A stretch of 64,000 nt of DNA, from NCBI RefSeq assembly GCF_041146795.1, contig NC_135168.1, positions 42,345,870 to 42,409,869 on the forward strand. The letters run 5' to 3'. This document shows, piece by piece, positions 40,001-45,085 of this stretch (position 1 is the first letter of the stretch; each line of letters starts with the position of its first letter). This DNA is from Maylandia zebra. Lineage: Eukaryota > Chordata > Actinopteri > Cichliformes > Cichlidae. Both the position numbers and the translations under genes were made by a program. The notes under the pieces were generated by a model, which ran no database searches, was not told the DNA's origin, and saw only the letters and a program-made list of their open reading frames with translations.

Positions 40001-42540
40001 GTCCAAAGGTGGAGGGTCCAGATGTTGACATAAACCTTCCCAAAGCTGATTTCAATGTGAAAGGACCTGAAGTTGATATTAGTGGACCAGAAGTCGAAGG
40101 GCCTGATGGAAAACTGAAAGGGCCCAAATTCAAACTTCCATCACTGTCAGGACCCAACCTACCAGACTTTGACATTAATTTGAAAGGCCCAAAACTGAAG
40201 GGAGATGTTGATGTGTCCGCTCCAAAGATTGAGGGAGACATAAAGGCACCCAAGGTGAACATTGAGGGACCAGATATTGACATTGAGGGCCACAAGGGAG
40301 GACTTAAAATGCCCAAATTCAAAATGCCAGGCTTTGGTATGAAGGGCCCAAAAGTTGAAGGTCCAGATGTTGATGTCAGCCTTCCTAAAGGGGATATTGA
40401 CATCAAAGCCCCGGAAGTTGACATTAAAGGAGCGGACTTCGATATCGAGGGTCCAAGTGGAAAGATCAAAGGACCAAAATTCAAGATGCCAGGTATTTCC
40501 GGGCCCAAAATCTCCATGCCTGATGTGGATTTCAATCTGAAAGGCCCCAAAGTTGAAGGTGAGGTGGATGTTCCAAAGATTGAAGGAAAAGTGAAAGCAC
40601 CGGGAGTTGATATTAGTGGACCAGACCTTGAAGGTCCTGATGTAAAATTGAAAGGGCCAAAGTTCAACCTTCCATCACTTTCAGGACCCAGTCTACCAGA
40701 CTTCGACATTAATTTGAAAGGCCCCAAAGTTAAGGGAGATGTCTCAGCTCCAAAGGTTGAGGGAGACATCAAAGGCCCCAAGATGGATATCCAAGGTCCA
40801 GAGATTGACATTCAAGGACCCAAAAGTGCACTTAATATGCCCAGTATTAAAATGCCATCTTTTGGTTTGAAAGGTCCAAAGGTTGAGGGTCCAGATGCTG
40901 ACATACACCTTCCCAAGGCCGATATCAATGTAAAAACACCGAAAGTTGATATTACAGTGCCTGAAGTTGAATGTTCCTATGCAAAACCAAAAGGACCCAA
41001 AATGAAACTTCCATCATTGTCTGGACCTAAGTTGCAGGGCCCCGACATTAACATTAACATTCCCAAACCCAACAATGAATTTAAAACATCCGATATTGGA
41101 ATTGACCTAAAAGGGCCTAAAGTTAAAGGTGAAGTGGATGCATCGGTGCCCATGTTTGAAAGTGACATAAAAGGTCCAAATGCTAACATCTCTAATGATG
41201 ATGAAAAGACTGCTGTTACCTTTCCTAAGTTTAAAGGTCCTAAGTTTGCAATGAAAACCCCAGTTCTCGAAGAGTCTAAATCCAATATCAAGATGCCCAG
41301 TACAGCACCAAAAAGTCTCAAAACAGAAGTTAGTTTCCCAGACACTGACGCAAGTGTTGATGCCCCTGATATTGACATCAATGTAAAAGGGAAAAAAGGA
41401 AAATTTAAACTTCCAAAAGTTAAAGGAAAGGCAAAGAAACCTGATGTTGACATAGAAACACCATCAACAGAAATCAATGCAGACATAACAAACAGTTATG
41501 CTAAAGGAACAAAAACAAAGAAGTCTCGGTTTGGAAAGCTTCATTTTCCTGATGTAGAATTAGATATAAAATCACCAAAACTAAAAGGAGATGGATCTTT
41601 ATCTGCCATTGATGGCTCTGGCAGTCATAGTGCAAATGTTAACTTGGAAGGGTCGAACATGAAAGTAAAATCTTCTAATATTAAAATGCAAAGCGGGACT
41701 GATTCAGAAATAAACGCAAGTGCTTCAGGAGGAAGTGCAAGTGGTGGCCTTCAGTACCCAGAGGGTAAAGTCACATTTACCAAAATCACAATGCCAAAGT
41801 TTGGCATTGTGTTGCCACAGGTGGAAACCAAAGAAAGTGGAGGAAATATTGAATCAGAACCTGCAGCTAGTGTAGACATCAAGACAGAATCTCCATCTAT
41901 TAGTTGCCAAGTCAGTTCTCAAAATATTGAGGTTCCCAGTCCAGAGCTGAGACAAGAAGGCAAAGTTAAGGTAAAGATGCCAAAAATTTTTGGCAAATCA
42001 AAAGCAAAGGGCAGTAGTGTAAGTGACCTTCACGGATCAGAGGCAGAATTAAGTAGCAGTGGAAAAGCAGGTAAGACCTCTAAAGAGCTAAGTGTACATT
42101 CTGGGGAAATGATGGGTGGAAAAATAGAATTAGAGGGTGATCCTGGACTGGGTTTGTCAACTAAAGGCAAATCGGCCTCACTTGATCTTTTTAAGAAATC
42201 AAGACATCGATCTTCCTCTTTCAGTGATGAGGGGGGAGTTAGTTCTCCTTCAGCTCAATTAGAGGCTGAAGGTGGTGACATTTCTTTAGATCTCGGAAGC
42301 AAGGTCAAGGGAAAGAAAGGCAAGCTTAAGTTTGGTACTTTTGGAGGTTTTGGTTCAAAGTCAAAGGGCTCATATGAAGTGACACTGGGAGATGACAGTG
42401 AAGCAGGAATGGAGGGGAGTGCAGGTGTTTCGCTACCTGCTAAAAAATCAAGACTGTCTTCATCCTCTAGCAGTGATAGTGGTTCAAGAGGTGGTTTCAG
42501 GTTCCCCAAAGTTGAGCTATCAGTTTCACCCACAAAGTGA
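21934..42540 (+). CDS. ahnak: AHNAK (desmoyokin), giant scaffold protein
   Basis: Three coding exons, 21,934-22,090, 22,203-22,429 and 22,585-42,540, join in frame (157 + 227 + 19,956 bp) to predict about 6,779 residues. In mammals AHNAK is a submembrane and cytosolic scaffold that binds the S100A10-annexin A2 complex, dysferlin, actin and calcium-channel beta subunits, and acts in membrane repair and signalling. Residues 1-100 form the PDZ-like domain (FVKEVKGESPAAR, GDQIVGATIYFENM, HKVGLKLQNKGDKSP). Residues 129-831 are Ser/Thr-rich, then weakly repeated. Residues 832 to about 6,140 are the GPKVEGPDVD-type repeats. The tail carries basic and serine-rich blocks and ends SRGGFRFPKVELSVSPTK, closely matching the end of human AHNAK. 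The family trait of one huge, intronless body exon is kept. Human AHNAK is 5,890 residues; the excess is repeat copies. AHNAK2 and periaxin are less likely given the C terminus. Confidence 0.96.
22203..22429 (+). CDS. ahnak: ahnak coding exon 2 (PDZ-like domain part 2)
   Basis: Acceptor AAATCATAG and donor ATTCTT|GTAAGT. It completes the PDZ-like fold (GDQIVGATIYFENMSSEE, then LLKTLNKHKVGLKLQ) and adds a Ser/Pro-rich linker ending SSPDIIL. The flanking introns are only 112 and 155 bp. Confidence 0.92.
22585..42540 (+). CDS. ahnak: ahnak giant body exon (19,956 bp, 6,651 codons plus stop)
   Basis: Acceptor TCAATCAACAG at 22,584; the first residues are SGDDEDYKRIYTRKIKPRL. The frame stays open to TGA at 42,538-42,540. 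The first 2.1 kb is unique sequence, followed by degenerate repeats. The regular repeat arrays run 24,694-35,729 and 36,166-40,620. From about 41,000 the sequence is a unique C-terminal region with Lys/Ser-rich blocks such as KKSRLSSSSSSDSGS, which in mammalian AHNAK lies in the region that carries nuclear-localisation and partner-binding functions. Codons are A/T-rich, and no frameshift occurs in any repeat copy. Confidence 0.96.
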   Translation, partial: SGDDEDYKRIYTRKIKPRLKSEDLAEGVDVRTERHSSTSSDGSTITTITRRITTYTVDMPSGISEQLELSSPDVKGLRHESGDGSSHIRISHGSPSGKMGAEEGVFESGDITYTGPNITSTVTRWGNGGVQTTTHIGEEKERSDLRFKVPSFGVTGSKCHEGTETSRGSSEQGDESVQDSEMTVTLRDNKNTAGSHVTAGSGGAGIISTDENGGSGRLSLPGKGMKILTATTEKTQMGSSDSTLDERTKVKISGITISPLQTKGSGSTDIPHIRIGGSTDTGANLKDGRIEKSTITLDNVTSGLSSKKSELDIKGAGVQIKGPRANTEGSVLSVRHSESESDIGSAEINSNIQIKLPTTDSKYKMDVNVPSISGLNKVEGKGDLTGERKTAGLKFDIKGSNTDTERKEGTNAHVQIPEADIKAIKPSIDSKDVKIKGPSVDIKRTQVNVTVPAAEFGVPKAERLDVDLKLSKSKTDTKIPKVENKAGIKGEIKTHEIDVKGLEINLPRTGIDVKAPDFDITGPQVDTEDLDVNLKGSKIELPSLSGTKLKDLDMSVKGPKMKGNVDVPNLERDIKTPKMKIEGKEIDSEGQTSGLIMSNIKMPSLCIKGPKPEGQDVNINLSKTEINVKAPEVDVSSSRGPKLEEFNNTVKGPKLKGDVTVSAPKIEGDLQAPKVDIEGRYVNIEGHKGGLKMPKVEMSSFGVKGPKVEGPDVDVSLPKGDIEIKAPNIDIKGADIDVEGPSGKIKGPQFKMSGISGPKVSMPDVDFNLKGPKVEGEVDIPKIEGKVKAPGVDIEGPKVDIEGPKGGFEMPKIKMPTFGFKGPKVEGPDVDINLPKADVNIKAPEVDIRGPEIEGPDAKLKGPKFKLPSLSGPSLPDFDINLKGPKLKGDVDVSAPKIERDIKAPKVDIEGPDVDIEGHKGGLKMPKFKMPGFGMKGPKVEGPDVDVSLPKGDIDINAPDVDIKGGDIDVEGPSGKIKGPKFKMSGMSGPKISMPDVDFNLKGPKVEGEVDVPKIEGKVKAPGVDIEGPKVDIEGPKGGFEMPKIKMPTFGFKGPKVEGPDVDINLPKADFNVKGPEVDIKGPEIEGPDAKLKGPKFKLPSLSGPSLPDFDINLKGPKLKGDVDVSAPKIEGDIKAPKVDIEGPDVDIEGHKGGLKMPKFKMPGFGMKGPKVEGPDVDVSLPKGDIDIKAPGVDIKGADIDVEGPSGKIKGPKFKMPGISGPKISMPDVDFNLKGPKVEGEVDVPKIEGKVKAPGVDIEGPKVDIEGPKGGFEMPKIKMPTFGLKGPKVEGPDVDINLPKADFNVKGPEIDISGPEIEGPDGKLKGPKFKLPSLSGPSLPDFDINLKGPKLKGDVDVSVPKIEGDIKAPKVDIEGPDVDIEGHKGGLKMPKFKMPGFGMKGPKVEGPDVDVSLPKGDIDIKAPEVDIKGVDIDVEGPSGKIKGPKFKMSGISGPKISMPDVDFNLKGPKVEGEVDVPKIEGKVKAPGVDIGGPKVDIEGPKGGFEMPKIKMPTFGLKGPKVEGPDVDINLPKADVNVKGPEVDISGPEIEGPDAKLKGPKFKLPSLSGPSLPDFDINLKGPKLKGDVDVSAPKIEGDIKAPKVDIEGPDVDIEGHKGGLKMPKFKMPGFGMKGPKVEGPDVDVSLPKGDIDIKAPGVDIKGADIDVEGPSGKIKGPKFKMPGISGPKISMPDVDFNRKGPKVEGEVDVPKIEGKVKAPGVDIEGPKVDIEGPKGGFEMPKIKMPTFGLKGPKVEGPDVDINLPKADVNVKGPEIDISGPEIEGPDGKLKGPKFKLPSLSGPSLPDFDINLKGPKLKGDVDVSVPKIEGDIKAPKVDIEGPDVDIEGHKGGLKMPKFKMPGFGMKGPKVEGPDVDVSLPKGDIDIKAPDVDIKGADIDVEGPSGKIKGPKFKMPSLSGPKISMPDVDFNLKGPKVEGEVDIPKIEGKVKAPGVDIEGPKVDIEGPKGGFEMPKIKMPTFGFKGPKVEGPDVDINLPKADVNIKAPEIDISGPEIEGPDAKLKGPKFKLPSLSGPSLPDFDINLKGPKLKGDVDVSVPKIEGDIKAPKVDVEGPDVDIEGHKGGLKMPKFKMPGFGMKGPKVEGPDVDVSLPKGDIDIKAPDVDIKGADIDVEGPSGKIKGPKFKMPSLSGPKISMPDVDFNLKGPKVEGEVDIPKIEGKVKAPGVDIEGPKVDIEGPKGGFEMPKIKMPTFGFKGPKVEGPDVDIHLPKADVNIKAPEIDISGPEIEGPDAKLKGPKFKLPSLSGPSLPDFDINLKGPKLKGDVDVSVPKIEGDIKAPKVDIEGPDVDIEGHKGGLKMPKFKMPGFGMKGPKVEGPDVDVSLPKGDIDIKAPEVDIKGADIDVEGPSGKIKGPKFKMPSLSGPKISMPDVDFNLKGPKVEGEVDIPKIEGKVKAPGVDIEGPKVDIEGPKGGFEMPKIKMPTFGFKGPKVEGPDVDINLPKADVNVKGPEVDISGLEIEGPDAKLKGPKFKLPSLSGPSLPDFDINLKGPKLKGDVDVSAPKIEGDIKAPKVDVEGPDVDIEGHKGGLKMPKFKMPSFGMKGPKVEGPDVDVSLPKGDIDIKAPDVDIKGADIDVEGPSGKIKGPKFKMPSLSGPKISMPDVDFNLKGPKVEGEVDISKIEGKMKAPGVDIEGPKVDIEGPKGGFEMPKIKMPTFGFKGPKVEGPDVDINLPKADFNVKGPGVDISGPEIEGADAKLKGPKFKLPSLSGPSLPDFDINLKGPKLKGDVDVSVPKIEGDIKAPKVDIEGPDVDIEGHKGGLKMPKFKMPSFGMKGPKVEGPDVDVSLPKGDIDIKAPGVDIKGADIDVEGPSGKIKGPKFKMPSLSGPKISMPDVDFNLKGPKVEGEVDIPKIEGKVKAPGVDIEGPKVDIEGPKGGFEMPKIKMPTFGFKGPKVEGPDVDINLPKADFNVKGPEVDISGPEVEGPDAKLKGPKFKLPSLSGPSLPDFDINLKGPKLKGDVDVSVPKIEGDIKAPKVDIEGPDFDIEGHKGGLKMPKFKMPGFGMKGPKVEGPDVDVSLPKGNIDIKAPEVDIKGADIEVEGPSGKIKGPKFKMPSLSGPKISMPDVDFNLKGPKVEGDLDVPKIEGKVKAPGVDIEGPKVDIEGPKGGFEMPKIKMPTFGFKGPKVEGPDVDINLPKADFNVKGPEVDISGPEIEGPDAKLKGPKFKLPSLSGPSLPDFDINLKGPKLKGDVDVSVPKIEGDIKAPKVDIEGPDFDIEGHKGGLKMPKFKMPGFGMKGPKVEGPDVDVSLPKGNIDIKAPEVDIKGADIEVEGPSGKIKGPKFKMPSLSGPKISMPDFDFNLKGPKVEGDLDVPKIEGKVKAPGVDIEGPKVDIEGPKGGFEMPKIKMPTFGFKGPKVEGPDVDINLPKADFNVKGPEVDISGPEIEGPDAKLKGPKFKLPSLSGPSLPDFDINLKGPKLKGDVDVSVPKIEGDLKAPKVDIEGPDVDIEGHKGGLKMPKFKMPGFGMKGPKVEGPDVDVSLPKGNIDIKAPEVDIKGADIDVEGPSGKIKGPKFKMPSLSGPKISMPDVDFNLKGPKVEGEVDIPKIEGKVKSPGVDIEGPKVDIEGPKGGFEMPKIKMPTFGFKGPKVEGPDVDINLPKADFNVKGPEVDISGPEVEGPDAKLKGPKFKLPSLSGPSLPDFDINLKGPKLKGDVDVSVPKIEGDIKAPKVDIEGPDFDIEGHKGGLKMPKFKMPGFGMKGPKVEGPDVDVSLPKGNIDIKAPEVDIKGADIEVEGPSGKIKGPKFKMPGISGPKISMPDVDFNLKGPKVEGDLDVPKIEGKVKAPGVDIEGPKVDIEGPKGGFEMPKIKMPTFGFKGPKVEGPDVDINLPKADFNVKGPEVDISGPEIEGPDAKLKGPKFKLPSLSGPSLPDFDINLKGPKLKGDVDVSVPKIEGDIKAPKVDIEGPDVDIEGHKGGLKMPKFKMPGFGMKGPKVEGPDVDVSLPKGNIDIKAPEVDIKGADIDVEGPSGKIKGPKFKMPSLSGPKISMPDVDFNLKGPKVEGEVDIPKIEGKVKAPGVDIEGPKVDIEGPKGGFEMPKIKMPTFGFKGPKVEGPDVDINLPKADFNVKGPEVDISGPEIEGPDAKLKGPKFKLPSLSGPSLPDFDINLKGPKLKGDVDVSVPKIEGDIKAPKVDIEGPDVDIEGHKGGLKMPKFKMPGFGMKGPKVEGPDVDVSLPKGDIDIKAPEVDIKGVDIDVEGPSGKIKGPKFKMPGISGPKISMPDVDFNLKGPKVEGEVDVPKIEGKVKAPGVDIEGPKVDIEGPKGGFEMPKIKMPTFGFKGPKVEGPDVDINLPKADFNVKAPEVDISGPDVEGPDAKLKGPKFKLPSLSGPSLPDFDINLKGPKLKGDVDVSAPKIEGDIKIPEVDVHGPKMDIGSPQGKFSGPKVKFPTISGPKMSLPDVDINLKGPKLKGDMKGDFQLSKPEIEGPDASIDIPETGSKKMKFKLPRFGFKGPKLNAPDSELKLPQGDINLKGKTGSLEGVDLDLELSTPKAKGSKFKMPKFGFKSPKVEGPDADINVSTPKTEIETPEVKIEAPDIDVEGPSGKIKGSKFKMPNISGPKISMPDVDFKLKGPKFEGDVDIPKAEGKIKVPKVDIKGSEIDLEGPKGGLDMPKIKMPTFGFKGPKVEGPDVDINLPKADVNVKAPEIDISLPEVEGPDGKLKGPKFKLPSLSGPSLPDFDINLKGPKLKGDVDVSVPKIEGDIKAPKVDIEGPDIDIEGHKGGLKMPKFKMPGFGMKGPKVEGPDVDVSLPKGDIDIKAPEVDIKGADIDVEGPSGKIKGPKFKMPGISGPKISMPDVDFNLKSPKLEGDIKIPKMQGEIKVPEVDIEGPEFDAKGPKGGFEMPKIKMPTFGFKGPKVEGPDVDINLPKADFNVKGPEVDISGPEVEGPDAKLKGHKFKLPSLSGPSLPDFDINLKGPKIKGDVDVSVPKIEGDIKAPKVDIEGPDVDIEGHKGGLKMPKFKMPGFGMKGPKVEGPDVDVSLPKGDIDIKAPDVDIKGADIDVEGPSGKIKGPKFKMPGISGPKISMPDVDFNLKGPKVEGDLDVPKIEGKFKTPELDIKGPQVDIEGPKGGFEMPHIKMPSFGFKGPKVEGPDVDINLPKADVNIKAPEVDISGLEVEGPDGKLKGPKFKLPSLSGPSLPDFDINLKGPKLKGDVDVSAPKIEGDIKAPKVDIEGPNIDIEGHKGGLKMPKFKMPGFGMKGPKVEGPDVDVSLPKGDIDIKAPDVDIKGADIDVEGPSGKIKGPKFKMPSLSGPKISMPDVDFNLKGPKVEGDLDVPKIEGKVKAPGVDIEGPKVDIEGPKGGFEMPKIKMPTFGFKGPKVEGPDVDINLPKADFNVKAPEVDISGPEIEGPDAKLKGPKFKLPSLSGPSLPDFDINLKGPKLKGDVDVSVPKIEGDIKAPKVDIEGPDVDIEGHKGGLKMPKFKMPGFGMKGPKVEGPDVDVSLPKGDIDIKAPEVDFKGVDIDVEGPSGKIKGPKFKMPSLSGPKISMPDMDFNLKGPKVEGEVDIPKIEGKVKAPGVDFEGPKVEIEGPKGGFEMPKIKMPTFGFKGPKVEGPDVDVNLPKADFNVKGPEVDISGPEIEGPDAKLKGPKFKLPSLSGPSLPDFDINLKGPKLKGDVDVSVPKIEGDIKAPKVDIEGPDVDIEGHKGGLKMPKFKMPSFGIKGPKVEGPDVDVSLPKGDIDIKAPEVDIKGADIDVEGPSGKIKGPKFKMPSISGPKMSMPDIDFNLKGPKVEGEVDIPKIEGKVKGPGVDIEGPKVDIEGPKGGFEMPHIKMPTFGFKGPKVEGPDVDINLPKADFNVKGPEVDISGPEVEGPDGKLKGPKFKLPSLSGPNLPDFDINLKGPKLKGDVDVSAPKIEGDIKAPKVNIEGPDIDIEGHKGGLKMPKFKMPGFGMKGPKVEGPDVDVSLPKGDIDIKAPEVDIKGADFDIEGPSGKIKGPKFKMPGISGPKISMPDVDFNLKGPKVEGEVDVPKIEGKVKAPGVDISGPDLEGPDVKLKGPKFNLPSLSGPSLPDFDINLKGPKVKGDVSAPKVEGDIKGPKMDIQGPEIDIQGPKSALNMPSIKMPSFGLKGPKVEGPDADIHLPKADINVKTPKVDITVPEVECSYAKPKGPKMKLPSLSGPKLQGPDININIPKPNNEFKTSDIGIDLKGPKVKGEVDASVPMFESDIKGPNANISNDDEKTAVTFPKFKGPKFAMKTPVLEESKSNIKMPSTAPKSLKTEVSFPDTDASVDAPDIDINVKGKKGKFKLPKVKGKAKKPDVDIETPSTEINADITNSYAKGTKTKKSRFGKLHFPDVELDIKSPKLKGDGSLSAIDGSGSHSANVNLEGSNMKVKSSNIKMQSGTDSEINASASGGSASGGLQYPEGKVTFTKITMPKFGIVLPQVETKESGGNIESEPAASVDIKTESPSISCQVSSQNIEVPSPELRQEGKVKVKMPKIFGKSKAKGSSVSDLHGSEAELSSSGKAGKTSKELSVHSGEMMGGKIELEGDPGLGLSTKGKSASLDLFKKSRHRSSSFSDEGGVSSPSAQLEAEGGDISLDLGSKVKGKKGKLKFGTFGGFGSKSKGSYEVTLGDDSEAGMEGSAGVSLPAKKSRLSSSSSSDSGSRGGFRFPKVELSVSPTK
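24694..35729 (+). repeat. ahnak: Main 696-bp coding repeat array (16 units)
   Basis: Units begin with the codons for KGPKVEGPDVDVSLPKG at 24,694 and every 696 bp thereafter through 35,134, with no indel between starts. Each 232-residue unit is a dimer. A 117-residue half ends KMPTFGF; a 115-residue half begins KGPKVEGPDVDINLPKAD and ends KMPGFGM. Copies differ at a limited set of positions (for example GVDI/DVDI/EVDI, ISGP/LSGP, SVPK/SAPK, EVDIPK/DLDVPK) and are otherwise nearly identical, silent sites included. The last unit diverges at about 35,730. Confidence 0.97.
35730..36165 (+). repeat. ahnak: Diverged linker between the two ahnak repeat arrays
   Basis: Still made of AHNAK-type motifs (KFKLPRFGFKGPKL, KFKMPKFGFKSPKVEG), but it lacks the 232-residue register and near-identity of the surrounding units. 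It breaks the phase, since 36,166 minus 35,134 is not a multiple of 696. It may preserve older repeat sequence. Confidence 0.85.
36166..40620 (+). repeat. ahnak: Second 696-bp coding repeat array (7 units, first diverged, last deleted)
   Basis: Unit starts at 36,166, 36,862, 37,558, 38,254, 38,950, 39,646 and 40,342, again exactly 696 bp apart. The first half of the 36,166 unit is strongly diverged. The first halves of the 36,862 and 37,558 units carry diverged patches. The final unit has lost about 54 codons. Confidence 0.95.
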
Positions 42541-42851
42541 TAAAGAGACAAATTAAAACCTCAATTGCAACCAAATGTTTTCTCCTAATATTGAAAATTG
42601 CTCTTTGTTTCTTTAAAACCTAAGGAGACATGCACAATCATCTCAGTGTGGTTAATTATGAATATCTTTTAGTAATCAAACAGAAGTGCATGAGATTGTT
42701 TAAAATCCCTTCAAACTGTAAATAAGATTAATTTGTAATAATAAATATTGTTTTTTGTATATAGTCCAGATTTAATAAATATATGCCATCTCACATCAAT
42801 AGTTTGTTACAGGGTTTTCTCACTGTGTTCTTTTTCATTCTATTAAATAAA
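42541..42851 (+). terminator. ahnak: ahnak 3' untranslated region and poly(A) signals
   Basis: AATAAA occurs at 42,740-42,745, 42,774-42,779 and 42,846-42,851. The last is followed within 30 bases by a GT-rich stretch (GGTTGTGGTATATTTGTGTCC), the usual downstream element, making it the best candidate. Further AATAAA motifs at 43,429 and 43,438 would give a longer 3' end of about 0.9 kb. Confidence 0.55.
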
Positions 42852-43495
42852 TGTTAATGAATGGTTGTGGTATATTTGTGTCCAGGGGTCTATTGCACAG
42901 AACCAATATGTTTTTTTTAAAGATTAAAATGTTGTTTATTCACTCAAATACAGTTACCTTTTTAAGTAGGGAGTGATTTTATTTTCAAACTTTAATAATA
43001 TATAATCAGTAAGTAAAGATGCCTTTTTATAACACATTGTAAAGAGTGATAATGTATATACCAATACTGCAACTGTTTTTACATTTTCAAGTGCTGTCAG
43101 TAGTATTCTGTTCATTTTAAACAAAATGTATTTGCTTAAATTTGCCGTTTACCACAAATATTCATTTGGTTCAGTTATTTTAAACAGGATCTCTTTCCTA
43201 ATCATGTGTTATTGTCACTCATTAATGGTCTGTTTAATGATTTTATTTCATTCTGTCACTCTCTCTCTTTGTATACACACCATATGCTTGCATTAAGTGT
43301 CACAAATAGTACCCCCTTGATGTTAATTTGTTTGCATACAAATTCTTTGTTGATAGACAAAGAAATAGTATTGACTAGATGCAAGAGAGATCATTATTTG
43401 GGTCTATTTTTTTGTGTGCAATCTGCCAAATAAACTAAATAAAAAAACTTTTTGAATTCAAAGTGTTTTAAAAGAAAATCAGTATATGTTGCTAT
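42852..43495 (+). other. AT-rich sequence after ahnak, possible extended 3' UTR
   Basis: No gene is supported. It ends near two overlapping poly(A)-signal matches at 43,429-43,443, so it may be part of a longer ahnak 3' UTR. Confidence 0.4.
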
Positions 43496-43497
43496 TT

Positions 43498-43660
43498 AGG
43501 GTAACACAACCATTGACACGTATGGGCAATTTAGAATCGTCAATTAACCTAACCCCACTAACGGCATGTCTTCGGACTATGGGAGGAAGTCGGAGTACCT
43601 GGAGTGAACCCACACAAACATGGGGAGAACATGCAAATTCCACACAGAAAGACACACACA
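43498..43660. mobile_element. Dispersed vertebrate/fish repeat
   Basis: Contains the ordered phrases GGGCAATTTAGAATCGTCAATTAACCTAA, CGGCATGTCTTCGGACTATGGGAGGAAG, and GGGGAGAACATGCAAATTCCACACAGAAAG in continuous form, a signature I know from a widely dispersed repeat. The class (SINE or MITE) is not decidable here. Non-coding; the small ORFs over it are incidental. Confidence 0.55.
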
Positions 43661-43954
43661 GAAAATATATTTCTAATAGTGTTTGTTTAATCATTATAAT
43701 AAAAAAAATCGTAATAAGGGTGAATAAAACATAATGAAACAGAGAGTAGTTTTTACAGATATGTAATATCTTAACTTGCTTATATACTTCATTGGAAAAG
43801 CTAACAACTGAAATTCTTATCTTCGTAGGGCTCTGTATCTTTTTTTTATTCACCCAGCGTTCACAGGTCTGACAGATCACCAGTTTTGTTGGGGTATTAA
43901 AGCAGTTCAGCTATTTAAAAAAGGAAATGTCAACTTTTACTCAGTTACATAATT

Positions 43955-44615
43955 ATTATTACAAAATCCTGCTCCTCACATACAAGGTCTTGAATAATCA
44001 AGCCCCATCTTATCTGAATGACCTTATAGTACTGTATCACCCCATTAGAGCACTTCGCTCTTGCACTGTTGTTCCTAGAGTATTTAAAAGAAGAATGGGA
44101 GGCAGAGCCTTCAGTTTTCAGGCATCACTTCTATGGAACAAGTTTCCAGTTTGGATTTGGGAGACAGACACTATCTCTACTTTTAAGATTAGGCTTAAAA
44201 CTTTCCTTTTTGCTAAAGCATATAGTTAGGGCTGGATCAGGTGACCCTGAATCCTCTCTTAGTTATGCTGCAATTGGTGTATGTTGCTGGGGGATTCCCA
44301 TGATGCATTGAGTATTTCTTCTTTACTCACCTATGGCTCTGGCTCCCTTTTATCCTGTCTTCCTTCTCTCACCCCAGCCAGTGGCAGATGGCCACCTCGC
44401 CCTGAGCCTGGTTCTGCCAGAGGTTTCTTCTTGTTAAAAGGGAGTTTTTCCTTCCCACCATCGCCAAAGTGCTTGCTCATAGGAGGTCATATGATTGTTG
44501 GGGTTTTTCTCTGTATGCATTATTGTAGGGTCAACCTTACAATATGAAGCATCTTGAGGCGACTGTTGTTGTGATTTGGCACGGAATAAATATAATCGAA
44601 TTGAATTAGAGAGTT
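43955..44615 (+). mobile_element. L2/Rex1-type LINE 3' end
   Basis: An open stretch to 44,229 encodes the last part of the ORF2 reverse transcriptase: ILLLTYKVLNNQAPSYLNDL, HPIRALRSC, VPRVFKRRMGGRAFSFQ, LLWNKFPVWIWE and TFKIRLKTFLFAKAYS. The stop is followed by the family 3' UTR (CCAGAGGTTTCTTCTTGTTAAAAGGGAG and GCATCTTGAGGCGACTGTTG, slightly varied) and a tail ending AATCGAATTGAATT. The copy is 5'-truncated, as is usual. It is the better-preserved sister of the copy at 1,206-2,065. Confidence 0.85.
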
Positions 44616-44948
44616 GACAGTAAAATGATTCTTATGTAATTATTCTTATATATTCTACTGATATACTTAAACTATAAGTTACATTAATTTAAAAAACACA
44701 ATAATTAAAAAAAACACCTATGTCACTGATAAGTTGCTGAAGTGGAAGCTTAGCTTCATTATTTAGTTAACAGTAGTTTTTTTTTTAAATAATGGAGGGT
44801 TTTGCACCAAATGCCTCCTGTCACATTTAGTTTATATTGGCTTTTGCCAACTCTGTTAATTTAAATTGCATTGTGTCGACCAGCTGAGGGAGAGAGAGTC
44901 AACAGATTAGCACATATATATACTATATATATAATGTACTTCCTCTAC

Positions 44949-45085
44949 CCCCCCCCCCCCCCCCCCCCCCCCCCTTTTTTTGTTTTTTGCACATGTCGAG
45001 GAGCGTGTCAGGTTACATTTCACTGTGTGTTATACTTGTATAACTATGCATGTGACAAATAAAGAACCTTGAACCTTGAACATAT
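44949..45085 (+). mobile_element. Poly(C) run and LINE/SINE 3' tail
   Basis: About 26 C residues (44,949-44,974) precede GCACATGTCGAGGAGCGTGTCAGG and TTACATTTCACTGTGTGTTATACTTG, ending with the tandem tail AAAGAACCTTGAACCTTGAAC. This is the characteristic 3' end of a fish non-LTR family. Only the tail is present. Confidence 0.6.

Noticed and set aside
24707..40540. 61-codon plus-strand ORFs recurring every 696 bp in the second frame
   Set aside because: Frame shadows of the ahnak repeat that begin at TTG; identical placement in each unit is due to the repeat itself.
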